Below are positions 1-7,780 of a stretch of 56,341 bases of DNA, piece after piece (position 1 is the stretch's first letter; each line of letters opens with the position of its first letter). Under the pieces are notes generated by a model. It had not been told where the DNA came from, searched no databases, and saw nothing but the letters and a program-made list of their open reading frames with translations. The DNA lies in assembly GCA_004297725.1 (NCBI GenBank), contig SCUS01000194.1, forward strand, positions 1-56,341, read 5' to 3'. The stretch comes from Myxococcaceae bacterium (lineage in GTDB: Bacteria; Myxococcota_A; Polyangia; Polyangiales; Ga0077539). Position numbers and translations under genes: made by a program.

Positions 1-30
1 CCGAATATTACACTACTCCGTAAAATTCGG
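1..30. other. Stem-loop at the left edge
   Basis: Two 11-base arms (CCGAATATTAC at 1-11 and GTAAAATTCGG at 20-30) pair with one mismatch around an 8-base loop. The stem is AT-rich against a very GC-rich background, so it stands out. It could be a terminator for a gene left of the window or part of the repeat region that follows. No T-run is seen to its right, so a terminator role is only a guess. Confidence 0.4.
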
Positions 31-51
31 ATGAGCCCGCGTGGGGTTTAT

Positions 52-205
52 GCTGACCTTCTGAGCGTTAGCGAGGGGGAGAGCCCTCTACCGTCGTCAG
101 CGCGGAGTTCCGAACGTTGCCCTTCTCGCGAGAAGCAGTGGAGATTCCGGACGCGTACCGAAGCGTGGGCGGGATCTACCCCTCGCTAACGCTCAGAAGG
201 TCAGC
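52..205. repeat. Inverted-repeat element, copy A
   Basis: About 29 bases at 52-80 and 177-205 are inverted copies of each other with two differences. Both contain the core CTGAGCGTTAGCGAGGGG or its complement. The interior includes a small palindrome (CTTCTCGCGAGAAG, 122-135). Both the arms and the interior align, in inverted orientation, with the central part of the large palindrome at 31342-31702, so this is a dispersed family. I see no coding capacity in it. Confidence 0.8.
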
Positions 206-343
206 TTGAACCGTCGCGAGCACCCCGAGGCGAGGGAGGCCGCGCGAGACATACGCGGGGTATTTCGAGCGCGGCCGACCGCTGCATCGGGGGGCGCAGC
301 AGGTTCATGCTGAGCTTCTCAGGGTCTGGCTCCGGGTAACGAC

Positions 344-428
344 GCCTCGCGGTCGTACCGGGGACTCCCCGCCGTCGGCCTCGCGGTCGTACCGGGGACT
401 CCCCGCCGTCGGCCTCGCGGTCGTACCG
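344..428. repeat. 34-bp tandem repeat, two full copies plus a partial
   Basis: Units begin at 344, 378 and 412 with GCCTCGCGGTCGTACCG. The first two continue with an internal palindrome GGGGACTCCCC. The same unit, with GGGGATATCCCC, occurs in both arms of the 31342-31702 palindrome. Just before it, around 320-335, lies the CAGGGTCTGGCTC stretch that in that palindrome adjoins the GAGCGTTAGCGAG core. This looks like a rearranged outer arm of the same family. The remaining bases between 206 and 462 show no gene. Confidence 0.75.
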
Positions 429-462
429 AAGAACTCCAGGCCCGCCCGAACCGTGATGCCCC

Positions 463-511
463 AAAACACCACCGGGTCGAAGATCGGTGAGGATCTTCAA
501 CCCGGTAGTGG
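463..511 (-). terminator. Rho-independent terminator of the tRNA-Ala gene
   Basis: On the minus strand, about 40 bases past the tRNA 3' end, arms CCGGGTTGAAGATC and GATCTTCGACCCGG (492-505 and 472-485) pair around a 6-base loop. The helix extends through CACCAC/GTGGTG with a 2-base bulge. TTTT follows (complement of 463-466). A long stable stem followed by a T-run directly downstream of a tRNA is a typical intrinsic terminator. Confidence 0.75.
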
Positions 512-547
512 TGACGCATCCGTTGGCGTGGATGCTTTGGTGTGTTG

Positions 548-620
548 TGGAGCTGACCGGGATCGAACCGGTGGCCTCCTCAATGCCATTGAGGCGCTCT
601 CCCAGCTGAGCTACAGCCCC
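548..620 (-). tRNA. tRNA-Ala (anticodon GGC)
   Basis: On the minus strand a full cloverleaf is visible. The acceptor stem is GGGGCTG/CAGCTCC with one G-U pair and discriminator A. The D-arm region reads AGCTCAGCTGGGAGAGC. The anticodon stem is CCTCA/TGAGG around the loop ATGGCAT, giving anticodon GGC, which decodes GCC/GCU alanine. The T-arm carries GGTTCGATCC. The CCA end is not encoded (CAA follows). A promoter lies just upstream and a strong terminator downstream, so it is a single-gene transcript. Confidence 0.97.
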
Positions 621-640
621 TCTCCATCGGAGGGAGCAAT

Positions 641-669
641 GGAGTACCAGCGCCCGTTCCGGTCGTCAA
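641..669 (-). promoter_or_regulatory. Sigma70-type promoter of tRNA-Ala
   Basis: On the minus strand TTGACG (complement of 664-669) is five of six for the -35 consensus. It is followed after exactly 17 bases by TACTCC (641-646), a weak -10. Transcription would start about 14 bases before the tRNA. The -35 element lies close to the start of the divergent gene at 695, so the two may share this 75-base region. Confidence 0.5.
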
Positions 670-694
670 GAGCTTGTGCGAGTCTGATCGCAAG

Positions 695-1270
695 ATGTTG
701 GGAGAGCGGGAATTCACGAGCGAAGAGGTGGCCCGGTACTGCGGCGTCACCCGCCCGGCGGTCGTTTCCTGGATCGATCGCTCGCTGCTCCCGGCGCACC
801 GCACCGGCGGAGGTCACCGTCGCATCCTCCGCCCCGACCTCGCGCGCTTCCTCGAGCAGCAGGGCTACGAGGTTCCGCCGGAGGTGTCGCGGGTGCGGCC
901 GCTGCTCTTCGCGGTGGGGGGCGACCCGGTGAACGCCGACGTCCTGGCGGGGGTCTTCGCCCAGGACTTCGAGGTGCACGCGGCGGCGGCCTCCATCGAC
1001 GTGCTGCTCTCCCTCGGAACGCTCCGCCCCGACGTGCTGGTGGCCGCGATCCCGATGCCCGCGCTCGACGGCGCCCGGCTTCTGCTGGCGGCCTCTCGCA
1101 GCCCCGCGATGGCCGACACGCTGCGGGTGGCGGTGGTGGCCCGGGCCGACCAGGCGACGAGCGCTCGTCGCCAGGGGGCGGAGATCGCCTTCCCCTGCGA
1201 CCGGCTGGGCGAGCTCTACGCGGCGGTGGTGGCGCGCGTCTCCGACCGTCAGCGCCGGCAGATGGTATAG
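695..1270 (+). CDS. Helix-turn-helix protein with a degenerate receiver domain
   Basis: This 191-residue protein has an N-terminal excisionase/MerR-like winged helix-turn-helix (about residues 6-55: FTSEEVARYCGVTRPAVVSW, then RTGGGHRRI), typical of DNA-binding domains that read a short operator. Residues 67-180 have the length and pattern of a response-regulator receiver. However, the acidic pocket reads VGGD, the phosphorylated Asp is replaced by Ala118 (VAAIPMPALDG where VLLDIxMPxMDG is usual), and the conserved Lys-Pro is missing. It probably cannot be phosphorylated. ATG695 is chosen over TTG674 by codon type, since neither has a clear ribosome site. I infer a transcription regulator; the target is unknown. 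It is divergent from tRNA-Ala. Confidence 0.75.
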   Translation: MLGEREFTSEEVARYCGVTRPAVVSWIDRSLLPAHRTGGGHRRILRPDLARFLEQQGYEVPPEVSRVRPLLFAVGGDPVNADVLAGVFAQDFEVHAAAASIDVLLSLGTLRPDVLVAAIPMPALDGARLLLAASRSPAMADTLRVAVVARADQATSARRQGAEIAFPCDRLGELYAAVVARVSDRQRRQMV

Positions 1271-1288
1271 GCACGAGGGAGGCTCACG

Positions 1289-1492
1289 ATGCTGATCGAG
1301 GCAGTGGTGACGGCGATCGGACTCTCCGGGGCATTGGGCGCCGGCTTCGCGCTGTGGCAGCGGCGGTTGCAGCGCGCGGCCCCGCCACCTCCGCCGGCCG
1401 ACGCGGCTCCCTATCGAGCGCAGGTGCAGCCCGACGCGGCGCGCGACGCCGAGACCGGGGGCTATCCCGCCCCGCCGCCCTTCGACGATTGA
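1289..1492 (+). CDS. Small single-span membrane protein
   Basis: The product is 67 residues with one hydrophobic segment (residues 2-23), then an Arg-rich WQRRLQR stretch and a Pro-rich soluble tail ending PPPFDD. The Arg cluster after the span suggests N-out/C-in by the positive-inside rule. The start is well supported by GGGAGG six bases before ATG1289. It lies 18 bases after the HTH gene and could be co-transcribed with it. I do not recognise the family. Confidence 0.6.
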   Translation: MLIEAVVTAIGLSGALGAGFALWQRRLQRAAPPPPPADAAPYRAQVQPDAARDAETGGYPAPPPFDD

Positions 1493-1525
1493 CGCCCGTC
1501 GCCCGCCTCGGGTGTCATCGCCCGC

Positions 1526-2761
1526 GTGGGAACCACCTCCGTCGAGACCGCCTCCCGTCGCACGATGATCGCCACGGTGCTCATCGGGGCGCTCGGGTAC
1601 TTCGTCGACATCTACGACCTGCTGCTCTTCTCCATCGTGCGCACCGCGTCGCTGCGAGACCTTGGCGTCGCGCCCTCGGAGAGCCTCACCGTGGGCCTCT
1701 CGCTGCTGAGCTGGCAGATGTGGGGCCTGCTGCTGGGCGGCCTGCTGTGGGGCGTCCTCGGCGACAAGCGGGGGAGGGTGAGCGTGCTGTTCGGGTCGAT
1801 CCTGCTCTACTCGACGGCCAACATCGCCAACGCCTTCGTGCACACGCTGGGGCAGTACGAGTTCTGGCGCTTCGTGGCCGGGGTCGGGCTCGCCGGGGAG
1901 CTGGGCGCGGCGATCACGCTGGTGAGCGAGACGCTGCCGGCGAAGCACCGGGGATACGGGACGGCGGTGGTCGCGGGCGTCGGGCTCTTCGGCGCGGTGC
2001 TCGCGGCCTACGTGGGCAAGAACTACTCGTGGCGCACGGCCTTCATCATCGGCGGCGTGCTGGGCTTCGCGCTGCTGCTGACGCGGGTGACGATGCTGGA
2101 GTCGGGGATGTTCGGGCGGGTGCGCGAGGAGGGGGTGAAGCGCGGCGACCTGGCGATGCTCTTCCTGTCGCCGCCGAGGCTCTTCCGCCTCGTGCGCTGC
2201 GTGCTCATCGGGCTGCCCATCTGGTTCGTGGTGGGCATCCTGGTGACGGGCGCGCCGGAGTTCGCGAGGGCCTTCCATGTGACCGGCGAGGTGACCGGCG
2301 CCAGCGCCGTGCAGTGGACCTACCTGGGCCTGGTGCTGGGCGACCTCGGGAGCGGGGCGCTGAGCCAGTGGGTGGGGTCGCGCCGCAAGGTGGTGCTGTG
2401 GTTCCTGGTGCTGACCACGGGGCTGGTGGTGGCCTACCTGGCGCAGTCGGGCGGGACCTCGACGCAGCTCTACGCGCTGTGCTCGGCGATGGGCTTCGGC
2501 ATCGGGTACTGGGCGGTGTTCGTGACCATCGCGGCGGAGCAGTTCGGCACCAACCTGCGGGCGACGGTGACGACGAGCGTGCCCAACTTCGTGCGCGGGA
2601 GCGTGCCGCTGCTGACCGCGGCCTTCATCGGGCTGAAGGGGCAGGGGATGTCGCTGGTGGGGAGCGCGATGGTGGTGGGAGGCGCGTGCCTCACGCTGGC
2701 GCTGGCGTCGCTCTGGTGGATGGAGGAGACCTACGGGCGGGAGCTCGACTACCTGGAGTGA
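1526..2761 (+). CDS. Major facilitator superfamily transporter
   Basis: This 411-residue inner-membrane protein has roughly twelve hydrophobic segments. The first span reads IGALGYFVDIYDLLLFSIV, resembling metabolite:proton symporters of the MFS (sugar/organic-acid porter branch). The loop 2-3 signature appears as GVLGDKRGRVSVLFG and a motif in span 5 as VAGVGLAGELGAAITLVSE. The substrate cannot be read from the sequence. GTG1526 has no ribosome site; ATG1565 is an alternative that would shorten the N-terminus by 13 residues. It converges with hsdR, with only 24 bases between stops. Confidence 0.85.
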   Translation: MGTTSVETASRRTMIATVLIGALGYFVDIYDLLLFSIVRTASLRDLGVAPSESLTVGLSLLSWQMWGLLLGGLLWGVLGDKRGRVSVLFGSILLYSTANIANAFVHTLGQYEFWRFVAGVGLAGELGAAITLVSETLPAKHRGYGTAVVAGVGLFGAVLAAYVGKNYSWRTAFIIGGVLGFALLLTRVTMLESGMFGRVREEGVKRGDLAMLFLSPPRLFRLVRCVLIGLPIWFVVGILVTGAPEFARAFHVTGEVTGASAVQWTYLGLVLGDLGSGALSQWVGSRRKVVLWFLVLTTGLVVAYLAQSGGTSTQLYALCSAMGFGIGYWAVFVTIAAEQFGTNLRATVTTSVPNFVRGSVPLLTAAFIGLKGQGMSLVGSAMVVGGACLTLALASLWWMEETYGRELDYLE

Positions 2762-2785
2762 CGAGAGGCGGGAGGGATGGGCGCC

Positions 2786-5700
2786 TCACCCCGCCGCCCG
2801 CTGCCGCAGGGCGTCCCACAGGTTCAGGTGGTTCAGGAGGATGTCCTTCAACGCGCTCTGCGCCGCGGGGGAGTTCAGCGCCTGCGAGCTCATCAGCGTG
2901 TGCGCGTCGAGCGATCCCATGATCGCGCCCAGCAGCTCCGCCGCGATGTCCGGTGAGCTGTCGAACTGCCCCTTGGTGTTGTTGGTCGCCTGCTGCATCA
3001 GGGTCTTCGACTCCAGCATCTTCCCGGCGATCACCTTCGTCACGTAGACCAGCTTGTCCTGCTCGGTGAGCTCGCCCTCGAAGAGGTCGTTCACCTTCTC
3101 CACGATCTCGTGCAGCAGCGCCTTCTCCTTCTCCTGCACGCGCCCGCTGCCCGCGTCGGTGAGCGGCGCCAGCTTCGGACCGTCGCCCACCCCCAGCGAC
3201 AACGACTGCTTCCCCGCGCTCTTCAACACGTGGCTCGTCAGCGACAGCTTCGAGAAGTCGATCTGCTCGCGCTCTCGCCCGAACTCCAGCAGCGGCGCGA
3301 GGCGCTTGTAGAAGATCGCCCGCTTCTCGATCTCGGTGTTTCCGTAGTCGAAGATCTGCGCGAGGAAGGTGTACAGCCGCACGTACGCCCCGAGGTCGCC
3401 CTTGAACAACACCAGCGCGTCGAGCTCGTCCTGCGCCGCGTCCATCGCGTCGGTGTTCGCCGCCTGCTTCGCCGCCTTCAAGGTCTCCGAGGCCGCCCGG
3501 TAGCGCTTCATCACCCGGTCGGCGACGGGCTCCAGGGCCTTCAAGAGCTCGCTCTGCGCCGCCTTCGGGTCGAGCACCACCGCCACCACACGGTCGACCT
3601 CGAAGGCGTCGTAGTGGCCTTGCGCGTCGAGCTTCGCCCGCAGGTCGTACACCACGTTGGGGTCGGTCACGCCCGCGAGCTGCGCCGTCGAGTGGTACGT
3701 CTTGAAGGCCGCCAGCACCTCCTGCGGGTCGTTGGTGAAGTCGACCACGTAGGTGGTGTCCTTCCCGGGGTGGGAGCGGTTCAGCCGTGACAGGGTCTGC
3801 ACGGCCTGGATGCCGTCGAGCCGCTTGTCCACGTACATCCCGCACAACAACGGCTGGTCGAAGCCCGTCTGGAACTTGTTCGCCACCAGCAGGATCTGGA
3901 ACTCATCGCCCTTGAAGGCCTCGCGGATGTCCCTCCCCTTCAAGGTCGGGTTCAACGCCGCGCTGTGCTCGGTGAACGCATCCGGGCCCGACGCCGCGTC
4001 CGTCACCTCGCCCGAGAAGGCCACCAGCGCGCCGATCTTGTAGCCCGCCGTGCGGATGTACTTCGTCAGCGCGAGCTGCCAGCGCACCGCCTCGACGCGG
4101 CTCCCCACCACCACCATCGCCTTCGCGTGGCCCCCCAGCAGCGGCGAGACGTAGGTGCGGAAGTGCTCGATCACCACCTGCACCTTCTGCCCGATGTTGT
4201 ACGGGTGCAGCCGCACCCAGCCCATGATCCCCTTCACGGCGGCGCTGCGCTCGACCTCCTTCTCGTCGTACTCGCTCCCCTCGTGCGCGAGCTGGAAGGC
4301 CAGCTTGTAGCTCGTGTAGTTCTGCAGCACGTCGAGGATGAAGCCCTCCTCGATCGCCTGGCGCATCGAGTACACGTGAAAGGGCGCCGGGACGTTGTCC
4401 GCCGCCGGTCCGCGCGAGGGGTGCGGGCGCGTGCCGAACAGCTCCAGCGTCTTGGCTTTCGGCGTCGCCGTGAAGGCCACGAAGGTGATCCCCGCGTCGC
4501 CCGCCTTCGCCGCCATCTGCGCCGCGAGCATGTCCTCGGCGCTCACCTCCCCGCCGTCGTGGAGCTCGGCCAGCTCCTTCGCCGAGAGCACCTCCTTCAG
4601 CTTCGCCGCCGACTCCCCGCTCTGCGAGCTGTGCGCCTCGTCCGCGATCACCGCGAAGCGCTTGCCCTGAGTCGCCGCCAGCGCCCGCACCGCCTCCAGC
4701 GCGTGGGGGAAGGTCTGCATCGTACAGACGACGATCTTCTTGGCGCCCGAGAGCGCCTCGGCCAGCTTCGCGCTCTTGCTGCCGTCCTTGCTGGTGATGG
4801 TCGCCACCACCCCGCTGGTGCGCTGAAACCCGAAGAGGGCGTCTTGTAGCTGCGAGTCGATGACCGTGCGGTCGGAGACCACCAGCACCGTGTCGAAGAG
4901 CTTCTTGTGCTTCGCGTCGTGGAGCTCGGCGAGGAAGTGCGCCGTCCAGGCGATGGAGTTGGTCTTGCCCGACCCCGCCGAGTGCTGGATGAGGTAGCGG
5001 CCTCCCGGCGGGTCGGCGAGCACGGCGCGCTGGAGGGCGCGCGTCACGTCGAGCTGGTGGTAGCGAGGGAAGATCACCTGCTCGACCTGCTTCTTCGCGT
5101 TGCGCTTCGCGATGACGTAGCGCCCGAGGATCTCCAGCCAGCTCTCGCGCTCCCAGACGCGCTGCCAGAGGTAGGCGGTGCGGTGTCCGCCGCCGGGGTC
5201 GACGGGGTTGCCAGCGCCCCCATCGTCGCCGCGGTTGAAGGGGAGAAAGCGGGTGGCGGGGCCGTCCAGGCGCGTGACCATGAAGACCTGGGCGTTGCTC
5301 ACCGCGAAGTGCACCAGCGCCCCCTGCGGCGCGCAGAGCAGGGCTTCGATGGGCTGCCCCTTGGGGCGCGGCGGGCGGTCGAAGCGGTACTGGTCGATGG
5401 CGTCGTCGACGCTCTGGGTGAAGTCGGTCTTGAGCTCGGCGGTCGCGACGGGGACGCCGTTGAGGAAGAGCACGAGGTCGAGGCGGTTGCCGCTGGCGCG
5501 CGAGTACTCGACCTGCTGCACCACCCGCAGGCGGTTGAGGGCGTAGCGGGCGAGGATGTCGGCGTTGATCGCCAGGGCGGGCTTGAACTCCGCGAGCTTC
5601 ACCGGCTGCTTGAGCCCGAGGAGCTCGATGCCGTGGCGGAGCACGTCGAGGGTTCCGCGCTGGTCGAGGGAGTCGCGGAGGCGGTTGAGGAGGGTCTCTC

Positions 5701-5899
5701 CGGCGAGGGCGCCGTGGTTCTTCTGGAGGGTGGCCCAGGCCTGCGGCTGCGTGGCCTGCACCCAGGCGAGCACGTCGGGGGGAAAGAGAGCGCGGCCGCG
5801 GTCGTAGAGGGCGGCGTCGCCGGGCGCGTGGAGCCAGCCGTGGGCCGCGAGGTGGGCGCAGAGCTCGGACTCGAAGGCCGACTCGTGGTGCAGGCTCAT
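2786..5899 (-). CDS. hsdR: Type I restriction enzyme, R (motor/nuclease) subunit
   Basis: This 1037-residue subunit translocates DNA and cleaves unmethylated targets in the HsdR2M2S complex. The N-terminal PD-(D/E)xK nuclease is visible as D141 ... E155-L-K157 (LDLVLFLNGVPVATAELK). The helicase motor follows: Walker A HSAGSGKT at 306-313, the DEAH box at 420-423 (VIADEAHSS) and later superfamily 2 motifs (VAFTATPK; TGFDQPLLCGMYVDK). The C-terminal third is the helical assembly region. Length is normal. ATG5899 overlaps the stop of the DUF262 gene by four bases, so its translation is likely coupled. It is the last gene of the RM operon. Confidence 0.95.
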   Translation of the reverse strand: MSLHHESAFESELCAHLAAHGWLHAPGDAALYDRGRALFPPDVLAWVQATQPQAWATLQKNHGALAGETLLNRLRDSLDQRGTLDVLRHGIELLGLKQPVKLAEFKPALAINADILARYALNRLRVVQQVEYSRASGNRLDLVLFLNGVPVATAELKTDFTQSVDDAIDQYRFDRPPRPKGQPIEALLCAPQGALVHFAVSNAQVFMVTRLDGPATRFLPFNRGDDGGAGNPVDPGGGHRTAYLWQRVWERESWLEILGRYVIAKRNAKKQVEQVIFPRYHQLDVTRALQRAVLADPPGGRYLIQHSAGSGKTNSIAWTAHFLAELHDAKHKKLFDTVLVVSDRTVIDSQLQDALFGFQRTSGVVATITSKDGSKSAKLAEALSGAKKIVVCTMQTFPHALEAVRALAATQGKRFAVIADEAHSSQSGESAAKLKEVLSAKELAELHDGGEVSAEDMLAAQMAAKAGDAGITFVAFTATPKAKTLELFGTRPHPSRGPAADNVPAPFHVYSMRQAIEEGFILDVLQNYTSYKLAFQLAHEGSEYDEKEVERSAAVKGIMGWVRLHPYNIGQKVQVVIEHFRTYVSPLLGGHAKAMVVVGSRVEAVRWQLALTKYIRTAGYKIGALVAFSGEVTDAASGPDAFTEHSAALNPTLKGRDIREAFKGDEFQILLVANKFQTGFDQPLLCGMYVDKRLDGIQAVQTLSRLNRSHPGKDTTYVVDFTNDPQEVLAAFKTYHSTAQLAGVTDPNVVYDLRAKLDAQGHYDAFEVDRVVAVVLDPKAAQSELLKALEPVADRVMKRYRAASETLKAAKQAANTDAMDAAQDELDALVLFKGDLGAYVRLYTFLAQIFDYGNTEIEKRAIFYKRLAPLLEFGREREQIDFSKLSLTSHVLKSAGKQSLSLGVGDGPKLAPLTDAGSGRVQEKEKALLHEIVEKVNDLFEGELTEQDKLVYVTKVIAGKMLESKTLMQQATNNTKGQFDSSPDIAAELLGAIMGSLDAHTLMSSQALNSPAAQSALKDILLNHLNLWDALRQRAAG

Positions 5900-7746
5900 G
5901 GCGACGGCCAGATCAGCTTGCAGAGATCGAACAGCAGTCGGTGACGCTCTTCGACCTCAGCAGGGCCGAAGTCGTTGAGGGCGCGGAAGTTGAGCTTGTG
6001 CTTCGCGATGAAGTTCCGAAAGTCGATCTTGCTCTTGTAGCTGTCGTCGCGAAGGGTCTCGTTCCAGAGCAGGGTGTTCGCGTACGACTTCAGCTTCTTT
6101 GCGTAGGGCTCGTTGCCGCTGGAGATGTTGTCCTTGCCCTTCAAGAGCAGCACGGCGCCGAGGCGGTTGCGCTCCTGGTCGAACAGCGCGTCATCCCCGT
6201 TGAAGAGCGCAAGGTTTGGCTTGTTGTGCGAGAGGATGTGCTCGATGTGAAACCCGTTCACCGGCCCGCGGGCGGTCACCAGGTCACGCAGGGCGTGCTT
6301 CGGCTGCTGACACATTCCCGTCGCGAGCAGGCGTTCGATCCGTGCGAAGAAGTACCGGGTGAACCGAGGGTTCAGACGATCAATCGACATCGGACGGAAG
6401 AGCGCGTAGCTGAACGACTCGGTCGGCTTCATGCCACGACGCTCCGCGATCTCCGCCAGGGTGTGCTTCTCGAAGATGGCTGAGATGTCGGCGACCTTGG
6501 CCGAGCGAAGCTCGACGCTCACGACGTAGAGCCGGGTCGCGAAGGCATTCGAGTCGTACGCGCCCTGCAATTGGAGCAGGGTGAACATCCGATCGAGACC
6601 GGCGGCGACCGCGTGGATCTTGCTGGCCTCCTCCGGGTCGTCGACCTTGCAGGCCGCCATGACCAGCATGAACTGGCTGTCCTGCACATTGAGCTTGTTG
6701 AAGAACACCGCGTCGGCGCCCTTCGTCTCGGCCTGGGTGGCCTGCCAGAGCCGCACGTACAGCTCGGTGTAGTAACGGAAGGTGCCCTTCAGAAACGCCT
6801 TCACCTGGCTCGGGTTGTGGTCGAGCTTCAACACCTGGTTCAGGTCGCTCTTGAAGATCTCGCGATGGTAGTCCGCGTCGAAGCGCTGGCCGCCCTTCCG
6901 GGTATCGGCGAACTTCGCCTTGAGCCAGTAGCGGAAGAAGCTGTCGATCTCGTCCACCGCGAAGAAATTCACCTTGCCGACATGTTCCTCCCACAGTGCG
7001 TTGAAGTTGCCCTGCTCGAGTTCGAGCTTGTCGATCTGTCCGAGCAGCTTGCCCTTCAGAATCTCGTAGGGCTTGAGCCGCACGCCGCGATCGTTGATGA
7101 CCTCGAAGACCATCGGCACGTGACTGCTCTCGACCGACAGGTTGATGAGCACGAGCCGGCACAGGAAGTAATGAACGAAGGTGTCGAAGATGTGTTGAGT
7201 GGTGAGCCGGGCATCTAGATCGATGCTGATCAGTTTGTAGTTCCCGATCATGTTGACGGCCGTGATGCCCGATGAGGTCGGAATCGTCGCAGGGTCGAGG
7301 CCGTCCATCAACGCCTGCAACACGGGGAGGTGCCGCACGTGGTTCATCCAGAACTGCTTTTCGGTCCCCTGGTAGTCGACGATCTTGCGCTCGATCCACT
7401 TCTCCGTCTTGGAACCGAGCGCCTTCGCCTTCGCCAGCAGCTTGAGCAGGATCAAGGTCAGCGTCGTGAGGCGCTGCTGCCCATCCACCACGAATACGCG
7501 CCCGTCTACCGGGTTGGTCACATAGGTATTGAGGTAGTACCAGGGATATCGTGCGTTGATGTTCTGCTTGTTCGGCTCCAGCGCCTCGTGCTGCTTGTAG
7601 GCCTCGTCGAACTGGTAGAAGACGTCATCGAGGAGACGCTTGACGGGCTCCTCGGTCCACTTGTAATCGCGCTGATAGAAGTCGATGAAGTAGACTGTGG
7701 TAGAGAAGGTGCGGTCCAGGTTCTGCGTGTCGGGCTGGATTTCCAT
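5896..7746 (-). CDS. DUF262/DUF1524 (GmrSD-like) protein inside the RM operon
   Basis: The 616-residue product has an N-terminal DUF262 domain: YQRDYKW at 24-30, DGQQR at 88-92 and NDRGVRLKPYEILK near 218-231. The C-terminal DUF1524 domain has an HNH-like core (FHIEHILSHN, H500-H503; N527-RLG). The family is known from the GmrS/GmrD type IV enzymes, where DGQQR is needed for NTP hydrolysis and the HNH part cuts modified DNA. The usual HIxP is HILS here. A clear GGAG precedes ATG7746 by six bases. It lies between hsdS and hsdR, overlapping hsdR by four bases. GC is visibly lower than in the chromosomal genes around the operon. I infer an accessory defence nuclease. Confidence 0.88.
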   Translation of the reverse strand: MEIQPDTQNLDRTFSTTVYFIDFYQRDYKWTEEPVKRLLDDVFYQFDEAYKQHEALEPNKQNINARYPWYYLNTYVTNPVDGRVFVVDGQQRLTTLTLILLKLLAKAKALGSKTEKWIERKIVDYQGTEKQFWMNHVRHLPVLQALMDGLDPATIPTSSGITAVNMIGNYKLISIDLDARLTTQHIFDTFVHYFLCRLVLINLSVESSHVPMVFEVINDRGVRLKPYEILKGKLLGQIDKLELEQGNFNALWEEHVGKVNFFAVDEIDSFFRYWLKAKFADTRKGGQRFDADYHREIFKSDLNQVLKLDHNPSQVKAFLKGTFRYYTELYVRLWQATQAETKGADAVFFNKLNVQDSQFMLVMAACKVDDPEEASKIHAVAAGLDRMFTLLQLQGAYDSNAFATRLYVVSVELRSAKVADISAIFEKHTLAEIAERRGMKPTESFSYALFRPMSIDRLNPRFTRYFFARIERLLATGMCQQPKHALRDLVTARGPVNGFHIEHILSHNKPNLALFNGDDALFDQERNRLGAVLLLKGKDNISSGNEPYAKKLKSYANTLLWNETLRDDSYKSKIDFRNFIAKHKLNFRALNDFGPAEVEERHRLLFDLCKLIWPSP

Positions 7747-7780
7747 CGTTGCTCCGGGCTTTGGAAGTTGTTGGAAGGAC

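Noticed and set aside
344..428. CRISPR array
   Set aside because: The 34-bp units are directly adjacent with no spacers, and no cas gene is present. It is a simple tandem repeat of the palindromic family.
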